DNA of 5,716 nucleotides from CAZXFH01 sp964640055 (GTDB lineage Bacteria; Fidelibacterota; UBA2242; JAFGTP01). Both the position numbers and the translations under genes were made by a program. The stretch lies in the NCBI GenBank assembly GCA_964640055.1, contig CAZXFH010000096.1, forward strand, positions 1-5,716, in the 5' to 3' direction. The notes under the pieces were generated by a model. The model worked only from the letters and a program-made list of their open reading frames with translations, was not told the DNA's origin and made no database searches. Below, piece after piece: positions 1-5,343 of the stretch. The stretch's first letter is position 1. Every line of letters starts with the position of its first letter.

Positions 1-43
1 GCCACGCGCTCCTTTTTTTATTGATAGGTTATATGATTTCAGA

Positions 44-71
44 TTGCTTTATCAGCAAATTTGGTTATAGT
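44..71 (+). promoter_or_regulatory. weak candidate sigma-70 promoter for the Wzi-like gene
   Basis: TTGCTT (44-49) and TATAGT (66-71) are 16 bp apart. The -10 box matches five of six consensus bases and the -35 box three of six. The start codon is about 95 bases further on. AT-rich DNA throws up such pairs by chance, so this is only a candidate; it is the best one I see upstream of position 169. Confidence 0.22.
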
Positions 72-125
72 TTTAATCCAATGACTCTGTTATTAGAAAC
101 AAGCCAAAATTCAGGACCAGATCAA

Positions 126-150
126 ATTAAACATTAAAAATTAAAAATTA
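126..150. repeat. AT-rich heptanucleotide tandem repeat (ATTAAAN)
   Basis: Three and a half 7-bp units, ATTAAAC, ATTAAAA, ATTAAAA and ATTA, run up to 8 bases before the ribosome-binding site (GAAAGG, 158-163) of the Wzi-like gene. The same heptad family recurs inside that gene (386-458) and at 2499-2523 and 2561-2577. It lies in the 5' untranslated region of any transcript starting near 78. Confidence 0.6.
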
Positions 151-168
151 TCCCCCCGAAAGGTTACT

Positions 169-1767
169 ATGCGTGATTCCAAAAAAATATTAATCGGTAT
201 GATCCTGTTACTGCAGGGATTTTTGTCGGCTCAGTTCAATGAAAACATCCCCACCGGTCACTGGATCTACCGGTCGATAGCGAAATTACAGGTTCAGGGC
301 TATTTCCGGCAGTTGGAACAGGGCTGCCAGCCCTACACCCGCCGGCAGCTCGCCTGTGCCCTCTGGCAGGAAATAAACTCTAAGAAGTTAGAATTCATAA
401 GTAAGAACTCAGAATTTAGCATAATTGAACATTCAAAATTAAACATTAACAATTCTTCCTTAATCGAGTTGAATCGTATTGCTGAAGAGCTGCACAAAGA
501 ATTGACTTATTTACAGCATGTATCCTCAGACTCAGCTGGTTATAATTCCTACATAAAGATCGGTGCTACCGGACTGGGTAGGTTCCGGCAGTCAACCGAA
601 TCCGAAAATAAAAGCCATTTGCGTGCCAAGGGTTTCCTTTCTGTTGGTAACCATATATCTGTGAAATATAGTGCTATTGTGCAGCATCAGCCTACTGATG
701 ATACGCTTTATATCGGTGACCAGTGGCAGAACTGGGGCGGTTTTCAGGAGCAGGTCTATGTGGCTTATAATAATTCCTTTTTAGAACTGAAGTATGGCCG
801 GGATTATGTCAAATGGGGTTATGGCAAAGATGGCCGCCTGTTGGTCTCCGATGCTTCCCGGCCCTATGATCTGGTCAGTATCAAAGCCCGCGCGGATTGG
901 ATCTTTGTGCAGGCTTTTGTTGCCCAGCTGGATAATATGTATCAGGCCCGGCGTTATTTAACCGCCGCCCGGATAACCCTTAATCCGCTGGATAATTTAT
1001 ACCTAAGTGCGGCCCAGGCCGGCTTATATGGCGGTGTAAACCAGAATGTGGACTTTACCCTGTCTAATCCTTTTTCCGTCAGTTACTTTGCCCAGCATAA
1101 TGATCCCAAGAACTTGAATGCCATGATATATCTGGATGCGGCTTATTATTTGCAAAACCGGTTTAAATTTTACGGTGAACTCTTAGTCGACGATTTTCAG
1201 GTGGATAATGAGTCCAAAGGTGACCTGGAACCCAATGAGATCGCTTTTCTTGTCGGTGTAGAGGGTGGGGGACTGCCTTATGATTTGCACAGCTGGCTGG
1301 AATTCACCCAGGTCCGCAACCGCACTTACAATACTGGCACCAATTATGAAAAATTTGTGCACCGCAACTATCCCATTGGGCACTGGCTGGGCACGGATTT
1401 CCGCCGGTTGCAAGGGCAGCTCGACCGCTGGTTGAGTCCTCATTTTCGTTTGGAAGCCGGTTATGATCTCATCCGGCAGGGGGAAGGCACCATTCTGGGC
1501 GAGTTCACCACGCCTTGGACGGCTCCTGATGTCACCATGGAGACCGGTTACCAGGAAAAGATTCCTTATGGCATTGTCGAGACCACCCAGCGCTTGCAGC
1601 TCGGCCTGCACTACGAACCAAATGTCCATCTCCAGACCGACCTGCACCTCGGCTACGAACACATCCGCAATGTAGACCATCAGAAAGGCCAGCAGGAGGG
1701 AGGGATGTTTGTGGATTTCTCCCTGTGGCTGGATTATGACTATCTTTTTATCAAAAAAGATTTTTGA
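169..1767 (+). CDS. Wzi-like capsule-assembly family outer-membrane beta-barrel protein
   Basis: This 532-residue protein is predicted to be exported and to form an outer-membrane beta-barrel. Residues 1-21 are a signal peptide (KK, a hydrophobic run, cleavage after FLSA) and the last residue is Phe, as in many barrel proteins. Residues 28-66 (PTGHWIYRSIAKLQVQGYF, then YTRRQLACAL) form a short SLH-like helical module often found ahead of such barrels. The barrel part carries the Wzi-type pattern: a GRDYVKWGYG...LLVSDASRPYD segment (210-234), LSNPFSV (298-304), GELLVDDFQ (336-344) and HRNYPIGHWLGTDF (398-411). Wzi proteins help anchor capsular polysaccharide at the cell surface. No polysaccharide genes are visible here, so that role is inferred from family resemblance only. 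The start is supported by GAAAGG (158-163), 5 bases before ATG. Residues about 73-97 are encoded by repeat DNA and look foreign. I see no strong terminator; foldback repeats follow the stop. Confidence 0.75.
   Translation: MRDSKKILIGMILLLQGFLSAQFNENIPTGHWIYRSIAKLQVQGYFRQLEQGCQPYTRRQLACALWQEINSKKLEFISKNSEFSIIEHSKLNINNSSLIELNRIAEELHKELTYLQHVSSDSAGYNSYIKIGATGLGRFRQSTESENKSHLRAKGFLSVGNHISVKYSAIVQHQPTDDTLYIGDQWQNWGGFQEQVYVAYNNSFLELKYGRDYVKWGYGKDGRLLVSDASRPYDLVSIKARADWIFVQAFVAQLDNMYQARRYLTAARITLNPLDNLYLSAAQAGLYGGVNQNVDFTLSNPFSVSYFAQHNDPKNLNAMIYLDAAYYLQNRFKFYGELLVDDFQVDNESKGDLEPNEIAFLVGVEGGGLPYDLHSWLEFTQVRNRTYNTGTNYEKFVHRNYPIGHWLGTDFRRLQGQLDRWLSPHFRLEAGYDLIRQGEGTILGEFTTPWTAPDVTMETGYQEKIPYGIVETTQRLQLGLHYEPNVHLQTDLHLGYEHIRNVDHQKGQQEGGMFVDFSLWLDYDYLFIKKDF
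386..458. repeat. AT-rich heptad array lying in frame inside the Wzi-like gene
   Basis: Two runs of five 7-bp units are joined by 3 bases. The first is AGTTAGA, ATTCATA, AGTAAGA, ACTCAGA, ATTTAGC (386-420). The second is ATTGAAC, ATTCAAA, ATTAAAC, ATTAACA, ATTCTTC (424-458). The 19-mer at 429-447 differs by one base from intergenic 2559-2577. The array encodes a polar stretch rich in Ser, Asn, Lys and Ile (residues about 73-97) between the SLH-like module and the barrel. No stop codon is introduced. Confidence 0.65.
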
Positions 1768-1775
1768 TACCAAAT

Positions 1776-1788
1776 CTGTCATTGCGGG
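1776..1788. repeat. isolated end fragment of the foldback repeat
   Basis: CTGTCATTGCGGG, 9 bases after the Wzi-like stop codon, matches the left terminus of the two complete repeats (1825-1837 and 2303-2315) except for one base. No matching right end follows before the next full copy, so it looks like a truncated copy. Confidence 0.45.
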
Positions 1789-1823
1789 TTGGATTCAGCC
1801 ACTGTGTCTTCCCTGATCCCAGA

Positions 1824-1955
1824 GCTGTCATTGCGAGGCGACTTTAGTCGCCGTGGCAATCTGTAACAGTGATAGCAACTACCACTCAACAATTCAGTGC
1901 ACTCATAATAGGGATTCCCACGGTCGCTCACTCCATTCGCGCCCCCGGAATGACA
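1824..1955. repeat. foldback (palindromic) dispersed repeat, left copy
   Basis: This roughly 132-bp element has inverted ends: it starts GCTGTCATTGCGAGG and ends CCCCCGGAATGACA. Inside, CCGTGGCAATC (1851-1861) can pair with GATTCCCACGG (1913-1923) except for one C-C mismatch, and GGCGACT/AGTCGCC (1837-1852) forms a tight local hairpin. The segment from GGCAATCTGTAACAGTGATA onward is nearly identical to the right copy (2302-2467) in the same orientation. Short elements with TCATTGCGAG ends are scattered through many bacterial genomes; the transcript could fold into a long stem downstream of the Wzi-like gene. Confidence 0.7.
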
Positions 1956-1974
1956 TAAATATTCTTAAAGTATC

Positions 1975-2274
1975 ATGCCTGAAAAGACTTACTATGTCTA
2001 CATCATGACAAATAAAAACAATACTGTTTTATACAGTGGTATTACTTCTGGCTTAAAAGTGCGCGTTTATCAACATAAGCACAAGCTGGTCAAAGGGTTC
2101 ACCAGTCGTTATAATATCAATAAGTTAATCTATGCGGAATCCTTTGATAATGTTTGGGATGCTTTGGAGTTTGAGAAAAAGATCAAATCCTGGTCTCGAC
2201 AGAAGAAGATAGACCTGATCAAGCGTCGCAATCCGGAATGGTGCGATCTGAGTGATGATCTGGACTACGATTGA
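1975..2274 (+). CDS. small single-domain GIY-YIG nuclease family protein (YhbQ/COG2827-like)
   Basis: This 99-residue protein is almost wholly one GIY-YIG nuclease domain, the usual size for the stand-alone YhbQ/UvrC-like group. The GIY half of the motif is YVY (residues 7-9). The YIG half appears as YSG (20-22), with Ser for the usual Ile. Expected catalytic residues follow: Arg30 in GLKVRVYQHK, His34, and the probable metal-binding Glu67 in EFEKKIKSW. The tail RRNPEWCDLSDDL is typical of this group. The fold hydrolyses DNA phosphodiesters through Tyr, Arg and one metal-binding Glu; the substrate of these small members is not established. There is no good ribosome-binding site (CTTAAAG is the nearest purine-containing stretch) and no clear promoter. 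The gene sits 19 bases after the left foldback repeat and 27 before the right one, suggesting it travels with them. Family assignment is firm; function is open. Confidence 0.9.
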   Translation: MPEKTYYVYIMTNKNNTVLYSGITSGLKVRVYQHKHKLVKGFTSRYNINKLIYAESFDNVWDALEFEKKIKSWSRQKKIDLIKRRNPEWCDLSDDLDYD

Positions 2275-2301
2275 CCTAACAAATTACCGCCCAGTAACAG
2301 A

Positions 2302-2467
2302 GCTGTCATTGCGAGGCGTTCGGCTTTTCGAGACGTGCCTGCCCCGATAGTGAAACGTATCGGGGGCAATCTGTAACAGTGATAGCAACTACCATTCAAC
2401 AATCCATCACATCGCCAAAAGAGATTCCCACGGTCGTTCGCTCCGCTCTCTCCCTCGGAATGACAGC
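2302..2467. repeat. foldback (palindromic) dispersed repeat, right copy
   Basis: This roughly 166-bp element begins GCTGTCATTGCGAGG and ends CCTCGGAATGACAGC; the ends are inverted copies of each other apart from one central mismatch. GGCAATCT (2365-2372) and AGATTCCCACGG (2422-2433) can form an inner stem. It is in direct orientation with 1824-1955 and shares most of the interior. It differs mainly by the sequence after GAGGCG, including an added palindrome (2342-2365). Together the two copies bracket the GIY-YIG gene. Confidence 0.72.
2342..2365. repeat. palindrome nested in the right foldback repeat
   Basis: CCCCGATA (2342-2349) and TATCGGGG (2358-2365) form a perfect 8-bp stem with an 8-base loop. 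In the left copy the corresponding place reads CGTGGCAATCT without interruption, so about 27 bases including this palindrome appear to have been gained in the right copy or lost from the left. Confidence 0.55.
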
Positions 2468-2498
2468 CAGGTGACCACAGACCTCACTCCGCAAATCA

Positions 2499-2577
2499 AT
2501 TAAAAATTCATAATTCAAAATTTACCCTGTTAAATGAGCATCTATTTAACAGGGTAAAACATTCAAAATTCAACATT
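2499..2577. repeat. AT-rich heptads flanking a perfect 15-bp hairpin
   Basis: ATTAAAA, ATTCATA and ATTCAAA (2499-2519) lead into TTTACCCTGTTAAAT (2521-2535), which pairs perfectly with ATTTAACAGGGTAAA (2544-2558) around an 8-base loop. ATTCAAA and ATTCAAC (2561-2574) follow. The hairpin is not followed by a run of T on either strand, so it is a poor fit for an intrinsic terminator. Its function is unknown. Confidence 0.6.
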
Positions 2578-2700
2578 TCTCTTCGTCTCAAAGTCTCCTC
2601 CGCTCTTTGCTCTTTGCCCTATGCTCCATGCCTCCCAAGGTCTCCCAGTCTCATAGTCTCCTAGTCCCAGAGTCCCCAAGTCTCCTAGTCCCAGGGTTCC
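2578..2700. repeat. CT-rich composite 7/8-bp tandem repeat, copy 1
   Basis: Four 7-bp units of pattern TGCYCNN (2608-2635) are followed by six 8-bp units of pattern AGTCYCNN (2647-2694). The joint GCTCCATGCCTCCCAAGGTC (2623-2642) recurs exactly at 3697-3716 and with one change at 5562-5581. No coding sense is apparent. Together with the hairpin and the foldback repeat this accounts for the gene-free stretch between 2275 and 2716. Confidence 0.65.
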
Positions 2701-2716
2701 CGTATTTACTTAAAAT

Positions 2717-2757
2717 AAAAAAAGCTCCATTCCTTCAAAAGGGTCACGGAGCTTTTT
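2717..2757 (-). terminator. Rho-independent terminator of the minus-strand secreted protein gene
   Basis: Read on the minus strand, AAAAAGCTCC and GGAGCTTTTT form a 10-bp stem (2719-2728 with 2748-2757) around a 19-base interior, followed by a run of seven T and then ATTTT. It begins 27 bases beyond the stop codon of the gene at 2785-3375. The A-run on the other side gives a T-run on the plus strand as well, so it may act in both directions. Confidence 0.85.
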
Positions 2758-2784
2758 AAATATTTATTTGTTTTTATTACGGTA

Positions 2785-3375
2785 CTAGAAGGGCAGCACA
2801 CCCGGCAGGGTATAGTTGACGCCGACTGTGAAGCCAAACCATTCCTGGGTACCGCCAAAATCTTCATCCGAGGACAGGATTTCCATGGGTTTCAGTTTGA
2901 CGATCACATCCAGGCCTTCCATTACATTGTAGCCCACCACTGCTGCGGGGGTTAATCCCAGGTAAGTGAAGCTCTCATCGCCACGGCTTTGCATATGCAG
3001 GCCCACGCCCAGTTCCGCGGCCAGGCTCATCTCTGCCGGCAGTGGGAGCATATTGCTCATATCCAGATCGGCAAAGGCAAAGATCGGGATCCCGCTCAGG
3101 TCATCGGCTGCCAGATCTGCACTGGCCATATAGAAACCGAATTCCAGGCCCGCATCCAGGCGCATACCACTAAATTCCATCAGACCCGGGACCTTGGCAT
3201 GGGCGGAGAAGGGCAGTCCCATTCCCCAATTATCCTTAATATTACCCCCAACCGGGATCATGGCACCCAGATTGCCACCGACTACCAGATCATGCTGCGC
3301 ATTCGCTTTTTGCGGAACCATTAAGAACACCAGACACAAGGCTAAGCTGATACTTATTACCTTAGTTAATTTCAT
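2785..3375 (-). CDS. small secreted outer-membrane beta-barrel-like protein of unknown function
   Basis: This 196-residue protein has a clear signal peptide: MKLTK, a hydrophobic core and cleavage after QKANA (residue 26). The mature part alternates short beta-like stretches and ends in Phe, resembling small eight-strand barrels. Visible strand-like pieces are LVVGGNLGAMIPVGG (30-44), MRLDAGLEFGFYM (71-83), LAAELGVGLHMQS (118-130), LTPAAVVGYNV (141-151), LDVIVKLKPMEI (155-166) and EWFGFTVGVNYTL (178-190). I recognise no specific family, enzyme motif or lipobox. The start is ATG at 3375-3373 rather than the in-frame TTG four codons earlier, because GGAGG lies over that region with an ideal 5-base gap. 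The gene stands alone with its own promoter (3421-3449) and terminator (2717-2757), and is convergent with the plus-strand genes to its left. Export is well supported; barrel structure is inferred and function unknown. Confidence 0.75.
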   Translation of the reverse strand: MKLTKVISISLALCLVFLMVPQKANAQHDLVVGGNLGAMIPVGGNIKDNWGMGLPFSAHAKVPGLMEFSGMRLDAGLEFGFYMASADLAADDLSGIPIFAFADLDMSNMLPLPAEMSLAAELGVGLHMQSRGDESFTYLGLTPAAVVGYNVMEGLDVIVKLKPMEILSSDEDFGGTQEWFGFTVGVNYTLPGVLPF

Positions 3376-3380
3376 AAGAG

Positions 3381-3385
3381 CCTCC
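3381..3385 (-). promoter_or_regulatory. Shine-Dalgarno site GGAGG that fixes the start of the 2785-3375 gene
   Basis: Minus-strand GGAGG is followed by CTCTT and then ATG (3375-3373). The 5-base gap is optimal. The upstream in-frame TTG (3387-3385) overlaps this site and has no site of its own, so it is unlikely to start translation. Confidence 0.85.
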
Positions 3386-3420
3386 AATTATTATAATATT
3401 TTCTCCATATATACAGGATT

Positions 3421-3449
3421 AATATATTGATTAATACTTATATTGTCAA
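3421..3449 (-). promoter_or_regulatory. sigma-70-type promoter of the minus-strand secreted protein gene
   Basis: On the minus strand, TTGACA (3449-3444, six of six) and TATATT (3426-3421, five of six) are separated by exactly 17 bp. Transcription would start near 3414, giving a leader of about 38 bases that contains the GGAGG site. The surrounding DNA is very AT-rich, and an A/T run lies just upstream of the -35 box, like an UP element. Confidence 0.8.
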
Positions 3450-3517
3450 ATTTTTTTTATACAATCAGTTAAATTTTTTATCAGTGTAATTATTTTGATT
3501 TTTGATCGCCGGCCTGA

Positions 3518-3533
3518 CGTGATGTATATCACA
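3518..3533. promoter_or_regulatory. CRP/FNR-type palindromic operator candidate
   Basis: GTGAT-GTAT-ATCAC (3519-3532) is a perfect inverted repeat. With its flanks (C...A) it matches the CRP pattern TGTGA-N6-TCACA at nine of ten positions. Its centre is about 112 bp upstream of the predicted start of the minus-strand gene, further than usual for a simple CRP-activated promoter. No other gene starts close to it. The surrounding 3450-3632 holds no gene I can support. Confidence 0.35.
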
Positions 3534-3632
3534 TTACCGCTCGTGCTTTTTTTGGGCATCTATTTCTCATTATCCGGCGAGCTCTTTGATTGTTCAGATT
3601 ATTATGCTGAATTCATTACTCATATTCAAACA

Positions 3633-3845
3633 TTCCCCTCCCGTCTCCCAGTCTCAAAGTCCCCCAATCCCCTCCACACTATGCCCTTTGCTCTATGCTC
3701 CATGCCTCCCAAGGTCACCCCGTCTCCCAGTCTCAAAGTCACCCTATCTCACAGTCTCCTCGTCTCCATTTCTCCCAATCCCCTCTGCTCCTCCGCACCC
3801 ATGCTCCCATGCACTTTGCTCTCTGCCCTCCGCCCTCCGCCTCAA
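3633..3845. repeat. CT-rich composite 7/8-bp tandem repeat, copy 2
   Basis: This is the longest of three related blocks. It contains four 7-bp units of pattern TGCYCNN (3682-3709), the shared joint GCTCCATGCCTCCCAAGGTC (3697-3716), and eight consecutive 8-bp units close to GTCTCNNN (3722-3785). The segment TCTCCATTTCTCCCAATC (3763-3780) recurs exactly at 5517-5534. Open frames here translate only to low-complexity Pro/Ser-rich sequence and are not genes. It fills most of the gap between the minus-strand gene and the AbiE-type pair. Confidence 0.7.
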
Positions 3846-3873
3846 TTCATTCCTCATACATACCCAATAATTG

Positions 3874-3902
3874 TTGTTTTTAACAAAAAACAGAAATATA
3901 TC
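3874..3902 (+). promoter_or_regulatory. possible promoter/operator of the AbiE-type pair
   Basis: TTGTTT (3874-3879) and TATATC (3897-3902) are 17 bp apart, matching three and four consensus bases. The -35 area overlaps a small palindrome, TTGTT-TTT-AACAA (3874-3886). A start of transcription near 3909 would leave almost no leader before ATG 3913, which also lacks a ribosome-binding site. AbiEi antitoxins repress their own operon by binding inverted repeats, so the palindrome is a fair but unproven operator candidate. Confidence 0.25.
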
Positions 3903-3912
3903 CTCTATTAAC

Positions 3913-4536
3913 ATGAACTACATCGAATTTCAGAAAAAAATGCATGCTTTTCCGGTCTTCTCCACTGGTGAAATTGAAAAACAATTCCCCCGTTTCAACC
4001 CGCGCCGGTTGGTGGAATGGCAGAAAAAAGGGTACATTACCCGGCTGCGAAACCGTTTCTACTGCTTCACGGATAATACCATCGACGAATATTTCTTGTA
4101 TTTTGCCGCCAATAAATTCTATAAACCTTCGTACGTTTCGTTGGAATCCGCACTGGAATACCATGGGTTCATTCCCGAAGGCGTTTTCAGTGTCACCGCT
4201 TGCACTACCTTGAAAAATCAGCGCTTCAAAACGCCTTTAGCGACGTTCGTTTATTCACATTTGAAAAAAGAGTTATTTTTCGGCTATACGTTGGTATCCT
4301 GGAAAGACTACCGGATAGCCATTGCCGAACCGGAAAAAACACTGCTGGACTACCTCTATCTGCATCCTGAAATAAAACACGTTGAAGACATAGAATCGTT
4401 GCGCTGGAATCCATTTTCAATCCGTGAACATACCGATCCGGAAAAATTAACCGCTTATGAAACGCATATCAACTCCCCATCTTTGAGTAAGCGGCTCTCC
4501 ATATTGAAGGCATACCTCCATGTTGAGACTGAATGA
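3913..4536 (+). CDS. AbiEi-like antitoxin / transcriptional regulator of a type IV toxin-antitoxin pair
   Basis: This 207-residue protein resembles AbiEi antitoxins, which neutralise an AbiEii nucleotidyltransferase toxin without forming a stable complex and repress their own operon. Residues 16-52 (FSTGEIEKQF, RRLVEWQKKGYITRLRNRFY) form the N-terminal winged helix: a first helix, a recognition-like helix and a basic wing. The AbiEi signature follows as PSYVSLESALEYHGFIPE (72-89) and AEPEKTLLDYLYL (138-150). The C-terminal part (about 155-207) is the variable antitoxin domain. I place the start at ATG 3913; the open frame extends back to a TTG at 3871, but that adds AT-rich intergenic sequence. 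There is no clear Shine-Dalgarno site, so translation may be leaderless or weak. Its last 17 bases overlap the toxin start, the usual arrangement for a coupled pair. CT-rich repeats flank the module on both sides. Confidence 0.85.
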   Translation: MNYIEFQKKMHAFPVFSTGEIEKQFPRFNPRRLVEWQKKGYITRLRNRFYCFTDNTIDEYFLYFAANKFYKPSYVSLESALEYHGFIPEGVFSVTACTTLKNQRFKTPLATFVYSHLKKELFFGYTLVSWKDYRIAIAEPEKTLLDYLYLHPEIKHVEDIESLRWNPFSIREHTDPEKLTAYETHINSPSLSKRLSILKAYLHVETE

Positions 4537-5297
4537 AATAAAACTCTTCTTTCCATCATCGCTGCACCGTTTTCCGCGTTTCATGTTACGCGAATACCTC
4601 CAGTATAAAATCCTGGAGATCGTGTTCACCGGTCCGTTTGCCAACGCCCTCTGTTTTTTGGGGGGGCACCTGTCTTCGGATTGTGCATGGAAATCACCGG
4701 TTTTCTGAAGACATCGATTTTGATAATCTCCGGTTGAAGCAGGCGCAATTTTCGGAATGGATCGGTCGTATTAACACTCAATTGGAGCGTGAGGGGTATG
4801 ATGTTGAAGTCAAATCCGTCATGCGGGGGACGTGGCATTGCCTGATCAAATTTCCCGGCCTCCTGTTTGAAGAGGGGCTTTCGGATTACCGGGAGGAAAA
4901 AATACAAATACGGCTTGATCTCGAATCGCAGGGCTACCGGTATGATCCGGAAAAAAACATTTTGAACAGGTTTGAGGTCTTCACAACCGTATTCACCGTA
5001 CCTCCGCCGGTATTACTGGCGCAGAAGTTCTTTGCAATCCTGAACAGGACCCGGAAGCTGGGCAGAGATTTTTATGATGTTGTATTTCTGTTGGGCAGGG
5101 ATGTAAAGCCGGATTACGGATACCTGCAGTTAAAAGCCAGCATAGATAATCCCGGTGGTTTAAAAGAGTCGATCCTCTCCGTTTGCAAAATGCTGGATAT
5201 GGAGCGTCTCGTGAAGGACGTCGATCCGTTCCTGTTTGATCCCTCGCACAGATCGAAAATCCTTCTCTTCCCGGAATACATCGCCGGGATCCTTTAG
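4520..5297 (+). pseudogene. AbiEii-like nucleotidyltransferase toxin gene, frameshifted at a T6G7 tract
   Basis: As read, the frame opening at ATG 4520 stops at 4708, and the rest of the protein continues one frame over to TAG 5295-5297. Removing one G from the run at 4660-4666 restores a 258-residue protein of normal AbiEii length. In the restored protein, FLGGTCLR (46-53) and HRFSEDIDFD (59-68) form the polymerase-beta-type GG...S-x-D-x-D motif (Ser62, Asp64, Asp66). KIQIRLDLES (127-136) supplies Asp133. KFFAILNRTRKLGRDFYD (169-186) is the conserved K...RD-x-YD motif. Such toxins transfer nucleotides; MenT relatives modify tRNA acceptor ends. GAAGG (4506-4510) is a plausible ribosome-binding site 9 bases before ATG, and the start overlaps the antitoxin stop, suggesting translational coupling. 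All catalytic residues after the shift are intact, so the lesion is recent, reversible, programmed or a sequencing error. An internal TTG at 4638 would lose the first 39 residues. Confidence 0.85.
4654..4666 (+). other. T6G7 homopolymer tract causing the toxin-gene frameshift
   Basis: Six T followed by seven G lie exactly where the frame changes, within the codons for the FLGG start of the catalytic motif. Six G would give a continuous frame. Tracts of this length are prone to replication slippage, and to transcriptional slippage that yields a fraction of in-frame mRNA. They are also a common site of sequencing error. Confidence 0.8.
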
Positions 5298-5343
5298 CCG
5301 GAAGGGCAAAGATTAGCTTCCGAAAAATTCTACCACTAATTTT

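Noticed and set aside
44..58. Small palindrome TTGCT/AGCAA upstream of the Wzi-like gene as an operator
   Set aside because: It is only 5 bp per arm in AT-rich DNA, which is expected by chance. Nothing else supports it.
1183..1782. 199-codon open frame on the minus strand opposite the end of the Wzi-like gene
   Set aside because: It is a shadow of the plus-strand gene. It has no ribosome-binding site and no recognisable family, and the plus-strand frame has clear Wzi-type motifs throughout.
2529..2550. Integron attC-like core sites: GTTAAAT and ATTTAAC in the 15-bp hairpin
   Set aside because: The two words match the GTTRRRY and RYYYAAC patterns but occur in the reverse order to an attC site. 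There is no extrahelical-base arrangement and no integrase in the window.
2578..3845. CRISPR array suggested by repeated words in the CT-rich blocks
   Set aside because: The repeats are 7-8 bp degenerate tandem units with no spacers of constant length and no cas genes.
3495..3911. 138-codon open frame and two shorter overlapping ones on the plus strand
   Set aside because: Most of their length is the CT-rich tandem repeat, giving low-complexity Pro/Ser/Leu sequence in all three frames with no ribosome-binding site. The openness comes from the lack of TA-rich stop codons in CT-rich DNA.
5299..5322. CGGAAG/CTTCCG hairpin just after the toxin gene as a terminator
   Set aside because: The stem is only 6 bp with a 12-base loop, and it is followed by AAAAATTC, not a T-run. 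It does not meet the usual pattern.
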